NCBI RefSeq assembly: GCF_000420665.1
Contig: NZ_ATVJ01000002.1
Coordinates: forward strand, 434,001-498,000
Direction of reading: 5' to 3'
Length of the DNA stretch: 64,000 nucleotides
Origin: Ponticaulis koreensis DSM 19734
GTDB lineage: Bacteria; Pseudomonadota; Alphaproteobacteria; Caulobacterales; Hyphomonadaceae
This document shows, one piece after another, positions 8,443-18,186 of this stretch. The position numbers and the translations under genes were made by a program. The notes below the pieces were generated by a model. That model was given only the letters and a program-made list of their open reading frames with translations. It ran no database searches and was not told the DNA's origin. Within the stretch, counting starts at the first letter, position 1. Each line of letters starts with the position of its first letter.

Positions 8443-10803
8443 CTAGTTCACAGGGGCCTTTTCATCAGAATCAGGCGCATCGCCATCATCCTCTGACTGG
8501 CTCACTTCTTCCTGCGGCTCTGGCTTCGGGGCCGGGAAAAATTCAAACGTCAGCTCACCTTTGCCTTCATCGCCGTCCTGTTTCAGGTCGACCTTCACAG
8601 CGCCGCCATACTTCAGATCACCAAAGAGCAGCTCCTCGGCCATAGGCTTTTTGAGGTGTTCCTGAATGACACGCGACAATGGACGCGCACCATAATCAGG
8701 ATCGAAGCCTTTATTGCCGAGCCATGACTTCGCGGCATCTGTCATTTCGATTGTCACGTTACGATCAGACAGTTGAGCTTCAAGCTGAAGCACGAACTTC
8801 TCGACCACACGCTCGATGATCGGTTGGGACAGACCGGCGAACGGAATCGTCGCATCCAGACGGTTGCGGAATTCCGGCGTGAAGAGCTTTTTGATTGCTT
8901 CTTCGTCTTCGCCTTCTTTCTTGCCACGGCCAAAACCGATTGAGTTCTTGGCGGATTCGGATGCGCCCGCATTGGTCGTCATGATCAGAATGACATTGCG
9001 GAAGTCGATCTTCTTACCGTTAGAATCGGTCAGCGTGCCGTTATCCATAACCTGCAGCAGGATGTTGAACAGTTCCGGGTGTGCTTTCTCGATCTCGTCG
9101 AGCAGCAGCACGCAGTGTGGATGCTGATCAACGCCATCTGTCAGAAGGCCGCCCTGATCATAGCCGACATAACCTGGAGGCGCGCCGATGAGACGGGACA
9201 CCGTGTGGCGTTCCATATACTCGGACATGTCAAAACGGAGCAGCTCAACGCCCATAAGAGATGCAAGCTGCTTGGCAACTTCTGTCTTACCGACACCCGT
9301 AGGGCCGGAGAAGAGGTAACAACCAATCGGCTTGTTCGGCTCACGAAGACCCGCACGCGACAGTTTGATCGCAGACGAGAGCGCCGTGATCGCAGTTTCC
9401 TGACCGAAAACAACACGCTTCAGATCATTCTCAAGACCTTTAAGCGCTTCGGCATCAGACTTGGTAACTTGCTTAGACGGAATACGCGCCATCTTCGCAA
9501 CAACAGCTTCGATGGTTTCAACATCGATGACTTTCTTGCGCTCCTCTTCCGGCAGTAGCCACTGGCTGGCACCGGCTTCGTCGATCACGTCGATCGCCTT
9601 GTCTGGGAGCTTACGGTCTGTGATGTAGCGCGCAGCCAGCTCAACAGCTGTTTTGATCGCATCATCTGAATATTTCAGGCCGTGGAACTCTTCAAAGTGT
9701 GGGCGCAGACCCTTGAGAATTTTGATCGCATCAGGAACCGTTGGCTCCACAACGTCAATTTTCTGGAAGCGGCGAGCAAGCGCGCGGTCTTTCTCAAAGT
9801 GCTGACGGTACTCTTTGAATGTGGTTGAGCCCATGCAACGCAGGCCACCGGACTGAAGCGCAGGCTTCAGAAGGTTGGACGCGTCCATAGCACCGCCGGA
9901 TGTTGCACCAGCGCCGATCACAGTGTGAATTTCGTCGATAAAGAGTACAGCCTTTTCAAGGCCCTCAAGCTCTTTCATAACCGCTTTAAGGCGTTCCTCA
10001 AAGTCACCGCGGTAACGCGTACCAGCGAGCAGCGCACCCATATCAAGTGAGTAGATGACAGACTCTTTGAGGATTTCTGGCGCTTCGCCATCGACGATGC
10101 GTTTCGCAAGGCCTTCGGCAATCGCAGTTTTACCAACGCCTGGGTCACCCACCAGAAGCGGGTTATTCTTACGGCGGCGGCAAAGCACCTGAATAGAGCG
10201 TTCCACTTCAAGCTGGCGGCCGATCAGCGGATCAATCTTACCTTCGCGAGCCTTCTCATTGAGGTTCACACAGTAAGCATCCAGCGCCTCGTTAGCCGGC
10301 TTTTGCGGCTCTTCCTCGCGCTCACCCGCTGGCTTGGACGGACGTGGCTTGGACATACCAGGCTTTTTCGCAACGCCGTGAGAGATGAAGTTTACTGCAT
10401 CATAGCGCGTCATATCCTGCTCTTGCAGGAAGTAAGCGGCATGGCTCTCACGCTCGGAGAAGATAGAGACGAGCACATTTGCGCCTGTCACTTCATCACG
10501 GCCAGAACTTTCAACGTGCAGGATCGCGCGCTGGACAACACGCTGGAAAGCGGCTGTCGGGCGGACCTGATCATCAAGCTCGTCAACTGAGAGATTAGAC
10601 AGCTCGTCATCAATATAATCGGAGAGGTCGTCCTGAAGCTTTTCGAGATCGACTTTGCAGGCCGACATCACTTCAACTGCGTCCTCATCATCTGTGAGTG
10701 CCAGAAGCAAATGCTCAAGCGTCGCGTACTCGTGGCGCCGTTCGGCAGCCAGCGCGAGGGCTTTTTCAAGAGCGTGTTCGAGGCTTGGGGTCAGTGATGG
10801 CAT
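8443..10803 (-). CDS. clpA: ATP-dependent Clp protease ATP-binding subunit ClpA
   Basis: 786 residues, the usual ClpA length. The N-terminal Clp_N double repeat (about 1-145) docks ClpS. AAA module 1 has Walker [16 protein letters not shown] and Walker [18 protein letters not shown] module 2 has [14 protein letters not shown] and [13 protein letters not shown]. The loop SIGFGRGK carries the IGF tripeptide that docks ClpP. The M domain typical of ClpB is absent. ClpA unfolds substrates and feeds them to ClpP, which is not in this window. It lies 9 nt after clpS. The C-terminal tail is rich in Glu/Asp/Pro, a poorly conserved extension. Confidence 0.97.
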   Translation of the reverse strand: MPSLTPSLEHALEKALALAAERRHEYATLEHLLLALTDDEDAVEVMSACKVDLEKLQDDLSDYIDDELSNLSVDELDDQVRPTAAFQRVVQRAILHVESSGRDEVTGANVLVSIFSERESHAAYFLQEQDMTRYDAVNFISHGVAKKPGMSKPRPSKPAGEREEEPQKPANEALDAYCVNLNEKAREGKIDPLIGRQLEVERSIQVLCRRRKNNPLLVGDPGVGKTAIAEGLAKRIVDGEAPEILKESVIYSLDMGALLAGTRYRGDFEERLKAVMKELEGLEKAVLFIDEIHTVIGAGATSGGAMDASNLLKPALQSGGLRCMGSTTFKEYRQHFEKDRALARRFQKIDVVEPTVPDAIKILKGLRPHFEEFHGLKYSDDAIKTAVELAARYITDRKLPDKAIDVIDEAGASQWLLPEEERKKVIDVETIEAVVAKMARIPSKQVTKSDAEALKGLENDLKRVVFGQETAITALSSAIKLSRAGLREPNKPIGCYLFSGPTGVGKTEVAKQLASLMGVELLRFDMSEYMERHTVSRLIGAPPGYVGYDQGGLLTDGVDQHPHCVLLLDEIEKAHPELFNILLQVMDNGTLTDSNGKKIDFRNVILIMTTNAGASESAKNSIGFGRGKKEGEDEEAIKKLFTPEFRNRLDATIPFAGLSQPIIERVVEKFVLQLEAQLSDRNVTIEMTDAAKSWLGNKGFDPDYGARPLSRVIQEHLKKPMAEELLFGDLKYGGAVKVDLKQDGDEGKGELTFEFFPAPKPEPQEEVSQSEDDGDAPDSDEKAPVN

Positions 10804-10812
10804 AATGGGCCT

Positions 10813-11148
10813 CTAGTCTTCCTTTTCCATTGTACACTGCAGCGGGTGTTCATTCCGCCGCGCGAGATCCAGCACTTGTGCGACTTTCGTTTCTGCGACT
10901 TCGTATGTGAAGACGCCGCACACCCCGACCCCGTGATTATGAACATGGAGCATAATTTGCGTCGCCTGTTCTCGCGACTTATTAAAATAGCGCTCCAATA
11001 CGTAGATGACGAACTCCATCGGTGTGTAGTCGTCATTCAACAACAAGACACGATACATTGAAGGACGTTTCGTCTTTGCCTTAGTACGTGTCGCAATCCC
11101 AATATTGGGATCATCACCGTTGGACTTGTCGCCCTCACCTTCGCTCAT
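10813..11148 (-). CDS. clpS: ClpS adaptor, N-end rule recognition
   Basis: Core [20 protein letters not shown], then [22 protein letters not shown] and a C-terminal [20 protein letters not shown]. The [10 protein letters not shown] and HVHNHG segments form the pocket that binds N-terminal Leu, Phe, Trp or Tyr. ClpS hands these substrates to ClpA, whose gene follows after 9 nt. I chose the start giving [11 protein letters not shown] (111 residues), near the family's usual length. ATG codons at 11160 and 11202 in the same frame would add 4 or 18 residues, and no clear ribosome site decides between them. Confidence 0.9.
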   Translation of the reverse strand: MSEGEGDKSNGDDPNIGIATRTKAKTKRPSMYRVLLLNDDYTPMEFVIYVLERYFNKSREQATQIMLHVHNHGVGVCGVFTYEVAETKVAQVLDLARRNEHPLQCTMEKED

Positions 11149-11260
11149 ACGGATGGTCATGTCTGAGAGAAGGCGCGAATGTCTGAAATTCGTGTCGGTC
11201 ATGCTTATAAGATAATATCTGTTTTCTGTATCGAAAGCCTGAAGGCAATTTAATTGCGGT

Positions 11261-11668
11261 TCAAGCCTTTTTGACATTGTGATTGAGTTGTTCGACCCAG
11301 TGCGCAAGTCTCTTGCGGTTCGTGCCGAGATCGGAATAGCCCACGCGCGAACGTGAAAAAAGAATGATGCCAGCACGGCCTTCTCCCATTGAGACGACCT
11401 CCAGATCGACGTCATCTTTGAAACGCAGCAATGGCGTCGTGCAAACGAAACTTGCCTGCTTCACGCTCTCATCACGATTTGTCGTGCGAGTGTTCTTTTG
11501 CGCTCCAAAAACTTCGACAGCACAGCTCAAAAGGTCATCAGCCGACATATCAAATTGTGGCAGACGTTCATCCACTTCAGCCTGAGTTTCTACGCCTTCA
11601 GAGGCAAAAAACGCTGAATTCGGCTTTGGCGATCGCTGGATGGTTTTGAGAGATTCTGTGCCTGACAT
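11261..11668 (-). CDS. DUF1499 family protein
   Basis: 135 residues. The C-terminal segment [21 protein letters not shown] is the signature of DUF1499, and the preceding [15 protein letters not shown] also fits. The function of this family is unknown. Members are often short cytoplasmic or membrane-linked proteins; no signal peptide or membrane segment is visible here. The gene is upstream of clpS on the same strand with a gap of more than 100 nt that includes an AT-rich stretch, so co-transcription is uncertain. Confidence 0.75.
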   Translation of the reverse strand: MSGTESLKTIQRSPKPNSAFFASEGVETQAEVDERLPQFDMSADDLLSCAVEVFGAQKNTRTTNRDESVKQASFVCTTPLLRFKDDVDLEVVSMGEGRAGIILFSRSRVGYSDLGTNRKRLAHWVEQLNHNVKKA

Positions 11669-11713
11669 TCTGTGAAGATAGTCAAAGTCGGCGTAGAAAC
11701 AAATTCCAAAATG

Positions 11714-11743
11714 AAAAAGGCTGGCACATGGCCAGCCTTTTAA
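11714..11743 (-). terminator. Terminator downstream of the phasin gene
   Basis: AAAAGGCTGG pairs with CCAGCCTTTT around a short loop, symmetric enough to work in both directions. It lies about 35 nt after the phasin stop on the minus strand. Confidence 0.85.
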
Positions 11744-11778
11744 GTGTTTTGGAGTTGGTATGCTTCGGAATTCGAAAC

Positions 11779-12219
11779 TTACGCAGACTTTTGCATCATG
11801 GAGACGAACTCGCCAGCTTGCGTGTTCAGCGGAGCAGATGCTTCGCGAACGAGTGACGCAAACATGCCGGTCATCGCATTCATTTCTTCAAGGTAAGCTT
11901 CGAAAGCAGATTTCGTGAAAGATGCCTGCATTTCCATTGCTTCCTGAACGGATTGAGCACCGCCCATTGAACGAGCCGCTTCAACACCCTTCTCGAACGC
12001 GTCGCGTGAGTAAGATGCTGCGCGTGTGCCCAGCTCTTCGAGGCCCTTGGTTGTGATGCGGGAAGATTCGGCAAACGCTTCCATGTTCTTTTTCTGGAGC
12101 TCGCCAACTTCGCCCATCATTTCCATTGAGCGCTCATATGACTTCTTCATTGTCTCATTTGCAGTCGTTGAGAATGTTTCGAATGCAGTTTCGACAGTTT
12201 TCTTAGCAGATGTAGCCAT
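11779..12219 (-). CDS. Phasin family protein
   Basis: 146 residues, almost entirely alpha-helical and amphipathic, with the phasin pattern VETAFETFSTTANETMKKSYER, ELQKKNMEAFAESSRITTKGLEEL and FTKSAFEAYLEEMNAMTGMFASLVREA. Phasins coat polyhydroxyalkanoate granules and control their number and size. Met, Glu, Lys and Ala are enriched and there is no Cys or Trp, as usual for the family. It is monocistronic, with a terminator after it and a long AT-rich promoter region before it that holds a possible PhaR operator. Confidence 0.92.
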   Translation of the reverse strand: MATSAKKTVETAFETFSTTANETMKKSYERSMEMMGEVGELQKKNMEAFAESSRITTKGLEELGTRAASYSRDAFEKGVEAARSMGGAQSVQEAMEMQASFTKSAFEAYLEEMNAMTGMFASLVREASAPLNTQAGEFVSMMQKSA

Positions 12220-12287
12220 TGGTATTGTCCTTCGCCTCTGGGGTGTTCAACATATAACTCAACTAGTGAGCAATTGCAACATTTTTT

Positions 12288-12298
12288 GTGCGCTGCAC
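12288..12298. promoter_or_regulatory. Possible PhaR operator upstream of phasin
   Basis: GTGCGCTGCAC is a palindrome with a 3-nt centre and the TGC-N3-GCA core reported for PhaR targets in other alphaproteobacteria. A second palindrome, GCAATTGC at 12270-12277, lies next to it. Both are 50-80 nt upstream of the phasin ATG. The phaR gene is not in this window. Confidence 0.4.
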
Positions 12299-12432
12299 AA
12301 TTAATGACTGAGTATGGTTAATGTTCCACAATGGAATTCTGTGAATTTCCCAACGAAAGTGGACACAGCATTAACGAATAAGAAAGTCACCTCACGCACA
12401 CTCCAGCTGTCTTAGAAGGAGCTAGCTTGACC

Positions 12433-13392
12433 ATGGCCCCAACACTTCCGAGCGTAGTTTACCGGAGTTTTGCAGCATTTATCGCATTGATCGCAGCCGC
12501 CTGCGTGATGCCTCTGCAGTCTCATGCTGATGACCGCTATGCCAGTATCGTGATCGATATGGGCTCAGGCCAGGTATTGCACGACCGCTTTGCTGACTCT
12601 CCGCGTTACCCTGCCTCGCTGACGAAAGTCATGACGCTCTACATGGTGTTCAATGCGCTCGATAATGGCGAACTGACACTAGATGAGCAGCTTCCGGTGT
12701 CACGACGCGCTTCACAGGCGCCGCCATCCCGCCTTGGCCTCGCACCGGGCGATACAATCTCTGTGCAGGATGCAATCCTCGCGTTGGTCACAAAGTCCGC
12801 CAATGATGTTGCTGTCGTTGTAGCAGAGCGCCTCGGCGGGTCTGAATCACGCTTCGCGGCGCTGATGACTGTTCAGGCGCGCGCGCTGGGCATGCAGAAC
12901 ACGCGCTTCTATAACGCACACGGGCTGCCTGATACGCGCCAGATTTCTACAGCACGCGATCTGGCCATTCTGGCGCAGAGCATGATGGAAGATCACCCAA
13001 ACCATTACGCATATTTCGCGACACAGGAATTCCGCTACCGCTCGACAACCTATCGCAATCACAACCGCCTGCTTGGCGTTGTGCCGGGCGTTGACGGCAT
13101 CAAAACCGGCTATACCCGCGCATCTGGCTACAACCTGATGGCAACAGCGCAACGTGACGGAAATCGCGTTATTGCGGTGATGCTGGGCGGCGCAACATCC
13201 CGCGCGCGCAACACGCACGTCACAGAACTGCTCGAAGCGGCCTTCACTGCGATTGATATGACGGGACCGGCAGAGCCGGACCTGCGTACACGCATTGCGT
13301 TTCAGGCGATCCAATTCCCTGACAGCGAAAACACAGTGACAGCGCTCGCCAACACACTCCAGCTGGAACAAGGCTCCGCAGGCGGCGAATAA
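12433..13392 (+). CDS. D-alanyl-D-alanine carboxypeptidase (low-molecular-weight PBP)
   Basis: 319 residues with the three serine-penicillin-recognising motifs: SLTK (nucleophile and lysine), SAN and KTGYT. A signal peptide with hydrophobic core FAAFIALIAAACVM ends at SHA before DDRYASIV. It trims the terminal D-Ala from peptidoglycan pentapeptides in the periplasm. The PBP5_C domain of E. coli PBP5 appears reduced or missing, as the protein ends about 60 residues after KTG-containing core elements. AAGGAG lies 12 nt before ATG 12433; a TTG at 12427 is 6 nt closer and may be used instead. A terminator follows at 13418. Confidence 0.92.
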   Translation: MAPTLPSVVYRSFAAFIALIAAACVMPLQSHADDRYASIVIDMGSGQVLHDRFADSPRYPASLTKVMTLYMVFNALDNGELTLDEQLPVSRRASQAPPSRLGLAPGDTISVQDAILALVTKSANDVAVVVAERLGGSESRFAALMTVQARALGMQNTRFYNAHGLPDTRQISTARDLAILAQSMMEDHPNHYAYFATQEFRYRSTTYRNHNRLLGVVPGVDGIKTGYTRASGYNLMATAQRDGNRVIAVMLGGATSRARNTHVTELLEAAFTAIDMTGPAEPDLRTRIAFQAIQFPDSENTVTALANTLQLEQGSAGGE

Positions 13393-13417
13393 CAACGCAT
13401 CACAATTGGTCACACAT

Positions 13418-13446
13418 AAAAAGCCGGGCTCAGCTCCGGCTTTTTT
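13418..13446 (+). terminator. Terminator after the carboxypeptidase gene
   Basis: AAAGCCGG pairs with CCGGCTTT around a short loop, followed by T6 on the plus strand. Confidence 0.88.
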
Positions 13447-13540
13447 CATATCGGCGTAATTTCCGGTGGAAGAGCCCCCCCTCAGACTCGCAAATCCCCG
13501 GTGAACGCGTCATGATTTCGCCAACAGGCGGAGTGATTCG

Positions 13541-15919
13541 ATGCCAGAACTGACAAATAATGAAACCACCGGAGCAGACTGGGCGACTGAAAGCCTGTCC
13601 AGCGCCGCAGTGCTTCTCGCGCGCGACCCCGAATTCGATGCAAACTGCATCACAGAATCTCCGGAATGGGCGGACTATATTCTGACGCTTTCAGGCGCAC
13701 CGGTCTCTGAAGAAGACCGCGCGCAATATCTCTCAGCCATTCAGAACCGTCTCATCTCTCCACTAGCGCCATTGTTTGCCGTCCGCCTGCGCTCTGATGC
13801 GCCAGCGATGCCGCTGACGAGTGACGCGCTTGAGCATCTGGTGTCCGAACGTCTGGCGAACGCGCTGAAGACCGACCTTCTGCGGACTGCCGCCTACGAA
13901 CTCGAAGAACTCGGCCCGGCTCCGCGTGACCCTGAAATCGCTGAGGCGCTTCAGCAGGGCCTCAGCATCGATCTGCTGGAACGCGCGCTCGCACACCCTG
14001 AAGGTATTCGCGGCGCGGTGGCGGCGCTGCATGAGACGATTTCCGAGGAATCTCTCATGGAGACGCCGGTATTTGCCGTCTCCGAGGCAGGCCCGGACGT
14101 GCTTCCGGAACTGTCACGTTACTTCCGCGCTGGCAATGACATCATTCTGAAGCGCTATCTGACCTCCGATACGGACGCTATGTGCGCACTGGCATTGAAC
14201 CTGTCCGCATGTGTTTTCGACGGTCAGGTCGATACAGGCCTGATCGAAGACGCACTCGCTATCCCTGCGCGTCTGGCCGCTGAAACCGGCGCAACAGAGC
14301 TGCCGCTTCTCGTTTGCGGACTTGGCGATGCGCTGATCAAACTCGGCCAGGACTCGTCCAACGAAGCGCGTATCGCGGCAAGCAAATCGCTTCTCGAACA
14401 GGTCAAAGCTGTCTGCGCCAATGTTAGCGACTTCGACATCGACCTGAGCTTCGAGTTGGTGACACCCGAAGTGCTTCAACACTTTGAATGCCTCTGCAAT
14501 GGCATCAATCTGTTCCACCTGAACACAGAAGCGCCAATTCTGAATGACGCTCAGATCAGTGTACTGCGTGACGGCGTTGCTGCGGCCAGCCCTCAGCTCC
14601 TGCCTGCTTTCGAGCGAGCGCTGGCCAATCTCTATTCTTTGGAAAAAGCGCCCGGCGTGGACCGTGAGCGCCTCATGGCTCGCGGCCTGTCAGGTGAAAC
14701 CATCGACACGATCGAGACACACCTGTCAGAAGGTCTGACGCTTCGTCAGGCGACCTCTCGCTGGGTGCTTGGCGATGACATCATTCTCAAAGAATTGAAG
14801 CTACCTGCCGATCTGCTCGATGAGGAAGATCCTTCAATTCTGAAGAATATGGGCTTTTCCCGAAAAGACATTGATTCAGCAGATAAGCACCTTGCCTCCG
14901 CCGTAACGCGCACATTCATTCCGCTTCTGCAACAATCCGGTATAAATCTGGTTGAGAGCTCTGAAGACGAGCTGGCCTGGGCGTATGCCGTAAGCAAAGA
15001 ATTTGACAATATATCAACTGGCTTCGCCGTTGATTTCGATTCCGAAACGATTGAATCCACCGTCCCCGCTGCGCTCTCAGCTGTCGGAGAATCTTCGCTC
15101 GTTTTGTCTGCGAGTAGCGCCGATCTGAAACGCCGCGAAGAAGCCGCGCGACGCATCAACAGCATTCTCGATATGATCGAGGACAGCCGCGAAGCCGAAG
15201 AAAATTATCGTCCGGAAGCTGAACCTGCGCCTGAACCCTACTTTGCGCAGGGCGAGGCCGGACGTGCGCGTCGCCTGCGCCTGCCTGACCGCCGCAAAGG
15301 CTATATTCAGAAGTCTACGGTCGGTGGCCATAAGGTCTATCTGCACACTGGCGAGTTCGAAAATGGCGAGCTCGGTGAGATCTTTATCGATATGCACAAG
15401 GAAGGCGCCGCTTTCCGCTCCCTCATGAATAACTTCGCCATCGCGATTTCTATCGGCCTGCAATATGGCGTGCCGCTCGAAGAATTTGTGGAAGCCTTCG
15501 TCTATACGCGCTTCGACCCGGCAGGCGAAGTCACCGGCAACGACTCGATCAAGCGCGCCACATCCATTCTGGACTATATCTTCCGCGAACTTGCTGTCTC
15601 ATATCTTGGGCGGGAAGACCTGGCAGAGCTCTCTGAAGGTCAGTCACATGACGGCCTCGGTCGCGGCTTGAAAGATGATGTATTCACCTTCCCTGCCGAA
15701 GCTGCACAGATCGTCTCCAAAGGCTTCAGCCGCGGCCAACTGCCAGACAATATCGTCATTCTGGATAAGCGCCGTAATCGCGATGAAGACGGCGAAGATG
15801 AACAAGCCTATCTGGGCGAACCTTGCCCGTCCTGCGGTCATTTTACCCTCGTCAACGACGGGGACGAAACTGTGTGTGAAGCGTGCGGCCTCAAGGGAGA
15901 AGATAACCGGACCAGTTGA
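13541..15919 (+). CDS. TSCPD-domain protein derived from class II ribonucleotide reductase
   Basis: 792 residues. From about residue 585, [44 protein letters not shown] and [18 protein letters not shown] match the C-terminal region of B12-dependent reductases (NrdJ), and the protein ends with a CPSCG..CEACG zinc ribbon as NrdJ does. The first 580 residues are acidic, mostly helical, and lack the glycyl/cysteine-barrel motifs I would expect for catalysis. [15 protein letters not shown] resembles the NrdJ segment just before its linker. GNDIILK and GDDIILK occur at about residues 204 and 409, hinting at internal repetition. It is probably a non-catalytic paralogue; its role is unknown. GGAG lies 8 nt before the ATG. 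Confidence 0.8.
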   Translation: MPELTNNETTGADWATESLSSAAVLLARDPEFDANCITESPEWADYILTLSGAPVSEEDRAQYLSAIQNRLISPLAPLFAVRLRSDAPAMPLTSDALEHLVSERLANALKTDLLRTAAYELEELGPAPRDPEIAEALQQGLSIDLLERALAHPEGIRGAVAALHETISEESLMETPVFAVSEAGPDVLPELSRYFRAGNDIILKRYLTSDTDAMCALALNLSACVFDGQVDTGLIEDALAIPARLAAETGATELPLLVCGLGDALIKLGQDSSNEARIAASKSLLEQVKAVCANVSDFDIDLSFELVTPEVLQHFECLCNGINLFHLNTEAPILNDAQISVLRDGVAAASPQLLPAFERALANLYSLEKAPGVDRERLMARGLSGETIDTIETHLSEGLTLRQATSRWVLGDDIILKELKLPADLLDEEDPSILKNMGFSRKDIDSADKHLASAVTRTFIPLLQQSGINLVESSEDELAWAYAVSKEFDNISTGFAVDFDSETIESTVPAALSAVGESSLVLSASSADLKRREEAARRINSILDMIEDSREAEENYRPEAEPAPEPYFAQGEAGRARRLRLPDRRKGYIQKSTVGGHKVYLHTGEFENGELGEIFIDMHKEGAAFRSLMNNFAIAISIGLQYGVPLEEFVEAFVYTRFDPAGEVTGNDSIKRATSILDYIFRELAVSYLGREDLAELSEGQSHDGLGRGLKDDVFTFPAEAAQIVSKGFSRGQLPDNIVILDKRRNRDEDGEDEQAYLGEPCPSCGHFTLVNDGDETVCEACGLKGEDNRTS

Positions 15920-15938
15920 TCCGGTTATCTCTCAATAT

Positions 15939-16529
15939 CTAGCCAACAGCCGGGCTACCCGGCAGGTCCATGGATTGGATAATATCGCCGACGCTGGAAT
16001 GCAGAGCATCGTAATAATGTAGTTCAGGTGCCAGGAAGACGACCAGATGCAGCTGATCCCCTACTGGAATAGCCGCCGCGTCACCCTTGATATTCAACCC
16101 GTTTTCCCATTTTCCGGACAGGCCGAACTCAATGCCGGAATGCCCGTCGATCGTCGTCGGGCGGATATTGTCAGCTTCCATTGTGGTGTAACCGATTGAC
16201 GTCAGGCTGTTGGTCACCAACTCCACAATTTCCAGCTCACTGGACCCAGTTGAATAGAACGGACGCTCCATGCCGCGCGCAACACGGATGAGGCTATCAC
16301 CATCATCGAGCGTGACGAAGTGAACGCGGTTGAGACGCATGCCATCACGTGTAGCGGATCCGCCAAAAAGGGCCTGATCGCTTGAAGGTGAGCTATAGGC
16401 CCAACCTTCCGAAATCTCGACCGTGAATTCAGCCCCGGGGGTGAGCCGCCCGTCGGGCACCTGAAAGCTGGTTGTAGCACACGCAGCCAGAAACAGGCTT
16501 GTCAGTGCAAAAACGAACGATCGGCTCAT
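15939..16529 (-). CDS. Predicted lipoprotein, unknown function
   Basis: 196 residues starting MSRSFVFALTSLFLAACATT, a lipoprotein signal with lipobox LAAC. The mature part carries alternating beta-type strands and no motif I recognise. The ATG at 16529 overlaps the TGA of the upstream gene by 4 nt, which decides the start; a GTG 9 nt further up is open but unlikely. With that gene it forms a two-gene envelope operon. It is convergent with the TSCPD gene, 19 nt between stops, and I see no terminator in the gap. Confidence 0.72.
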   Translation of the reverse strand: MSRSFVFALTSLFLAACATTSFQVPDGRLTPGAEFTVEISEGWAYSSPSSDQALFGGSATRDGMRLNRVHFVTLDDGDSLIRVARGMERPFYSTGSSELEIVELVTNSLTSIGYTTMEADNIRPTTIDGHSGIEFGLSGKWENGLNIKGDAAAIPVGDQLHLVVFLAPELHYYDALHSSVGDIIQSMDLPGSPAVG

Positions 16530-17164
16530 TGATCCCACTCGCTGATGAGACGCTCGACCAGCCGCGCTGCGCCCTCTTCAGAACGCGCATCGCCGCCACT
16601 GACATCAATGTGTGTCATTAATCGTCCCGTCCGACCGTCAAATATATCGAGCCGTGTACGGGAATACTGATCGCGATCTGCGTTAAAACCTGTGAGCGCA
16701 GCCGCTGCGACGCTGGCAAGTATCGTTCCTGAACTCGCCAGGCTCGCATCATGTGAAATGAGGGCCAGTTTCTGAAAATCAGCACAGGTCTGTAGTTGCG
16801 CGACGCCTGCCCCCAAGGTGAATCCTTCAAGGTCGTCGGTAAAACGCGGTTCATCCACAGACACCGCGATGGTTTTCGCAAGAAGAATAGCTTGTCGGTT
16901 ATTGTCCTGATCAAAACACTCAGCTGCTTGCGATAACAGGACGAAACGGCTGCCACTCAATTCAGTTCGAATGGCCGTTTCAAGGTTTCCTTCTGCAGCG
17001 TCAGACCAGTCTGCGTGCCTGAAATCACCACGCGTCGTGAGAAACTCGATATCCGCATCGCTGACCAGAAGGAATTCAACTGGCATCTCCTGAGATTGAG
17101 AGTTTCCTGAAACGGCAAGCGCAAAACCCGTCGCCATCATACACGCTTTCAGAATGTGAAGCAT
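16526..17164 (-). CDS. Predicted secreted protein, unknown function
   Basis: 212 residues starting MLHILKACMMATGFALAVSG, a probable Sec signal peptide cleaved near NSQSQE. Two cysteine-containing segments (AAECFDQDN and LQTCADFQK) could form a disulfide. Segments such as VEFLLVSDADIEFL and DIFDGRTGRLMTHIDV resemble periplasmic proteins with TolB N-domain-like folds, but I cannot name a family. The start is the ATG after GGGGGAC. A GTG 21 nt upstream is open but would put charged residues before the signal peptide. It is translationally coupled to the lipoprotein gene that follows. Confidence 0.65.
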   Translation of the reverse strand: MLHILKACMMATGFALAVSGNSQSQEMPVEFLLVSDADIEFLTTRGDFRHADWSDAAEGNLETAIRTELSGSRFVLLSQAAECFDQDNNRQAILLAKTIAVSVDEPRFTDDLEGFTLGAGVAQLQTCADFQKLALISHDASLASSGTILASVAAAALTGFNADRDQYSRTRLDIFDGRTGRLMTHIDVSGGDARSEEGAARLVERLISEWDQ

Positions 17165-17253
17165 GTTGAGTCCCCCGCCAGACAATCAGAGTAAGATATT
17201 GCCGCCAAATACCACCCTATTAGCTATTGGTGCGCGCCTCCAAGCCTAAATGC

Positions 17254-17289
17254 AAAAAACCTCGCAACCCTTCAGGTCGCGAGGCTTTT
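17254..17289 (-). terminator. Terminator downstream of the MarR gene
   Basis: AACCTCGC pairs with GCGAGGCTT around a 14-nt loop, with six A on the left that become a T run on the minus strand. Confidence 0.8.
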
Positions 17290-17324
17290 GAACTGCCAGA
17301 TTCCGTATTGAACGGATCTACAGA

Positions 17325-17837
17325 CTAAAGGCGATAACGAATTTGATCTGACCAGAAACGCTCCAGGCGGGTCGCTGTACGGTTGAACGCATCCAGATCG
17401 TCCGGACGGACGCTAGCTGTTGGTTCGAGCGCATGAGCCTGACGTTCAAACAGAGCAGCAACCTGCTTGCGAACTTCCTGGCCAGCCGCAGTGAGCTTCA
17501 GGCGGACCGTACGACGGTCGTCGGAGCTGCGTGTCTGAACCAGATAGCCGCCTTCCTGAAGTTTCTTGACGTTGTATGACATGGATGTGCCTGCGAAAGC
17601 GCCACGAGCGCGCAGAGCTGATGCCGGGGTCTCACCATCACCAATTTCATAAAGCAGAAGCGCCTGAACGCCTGTAAGCGAACGTTCGCCGGAACGTTCC
17701 AGATCGTCTTTAACGACGTCATGCAGACGACGGTGAACCTGCTCCAGAAGGGAAAGGCTTTTGAGGAAGGTTTCTCCAACGCTCGCACCTTCATAATCAG
17801 TATGGCTTTTTGCCTCGATCATCATGTTATCACCCAT
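17325..17837 (-). CDS. MarR family transcriptional regulator
   Basis: 170 residues, winged-helix fold: LTGVQALLLYEIGDGETPASALRARGAFAGTSMSYNVKKLQEGGYLVQTRSSDDRRTVRLKLT spans the recognition helix and the wing with its DRR motif. The long helices before and after it would form the dimer interface. It resembles the LdtR/MarR group common in alphaproteobacteria, where targets include cell-wall and motility genes; the ligand is unknown. The start MGDNMMIEAKS has an alternative at the internal Met codons 12-15 nt downstream. The unusually complex AT-rich region 17838-18186 lies upstream and the gene is divergent from a GNAT gene. Confidence 0.85.
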   Translation of the reverse strand: MGDNMMIEAKSHTDYEGASVGETFLKSLSLLEQVHRRLHDVVKDDLERSGERSLTGVQALLLYEIGDGETPASALRARGAFAGTSMSYNVKKLQEGGYLVQTRSSDDRRTVRLKLTAAGQEVRKQVAALFERQAHALEPTASVRPDDLDAFNRTATRLERFWSDQIRYRL

Positions 17838-18186
17838 GTAATTTTGTTTGGTTTTGATGGGTTTTACATGAGCTATGCTAAGAAATCGCTAATCACGAAT
17901 CTAGTCTATAGTTAACATACAACTAACAGGTGCGGCAATTTTTACCCTATACTAGGACTTTTGTTCCATAACGGAACACTTCTTGCCTATACTCCATCTG
18001 TTCTGGCTGGTGACAAAAAAATTTCGAAAATTTTTTTCTGATATTTCCAAAATTATTCCTAAAAAAGTTTCCAGGTTTTTGCGTGCAAGCGTCAGAAATT
18101 CACCTGCCCCCGAGCGCATCGATAATTGTCACACGCGCCGGATCACTTCATGTTGACACCGCTGAACGAATTCGGGAGGGGAACGC
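17838..18186. other. 349-nt AT-rich non-coding region with several regulatory-looking elements
   Basis: This is the longest gene-free stretch of the window and is strikingly AT-rich, with A7/T7 runs at about 18014-18040. It lies between the divergent marR and GNAT genes. I see: a dyad CATGTAA (17835-17841) with TTACATG (17864-17870); TTAA at 17912 and CTAA at 17923 spaced like a CtrA box; the direct repeat CCTATACT at 17946 and 17986, 40 bp apart; and between the repeats the palindrome TGTTCCATAACGGAACA at 17962-17978. I see no convincing ORF, tRNA or terminator in it. Confidence 0.6.
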
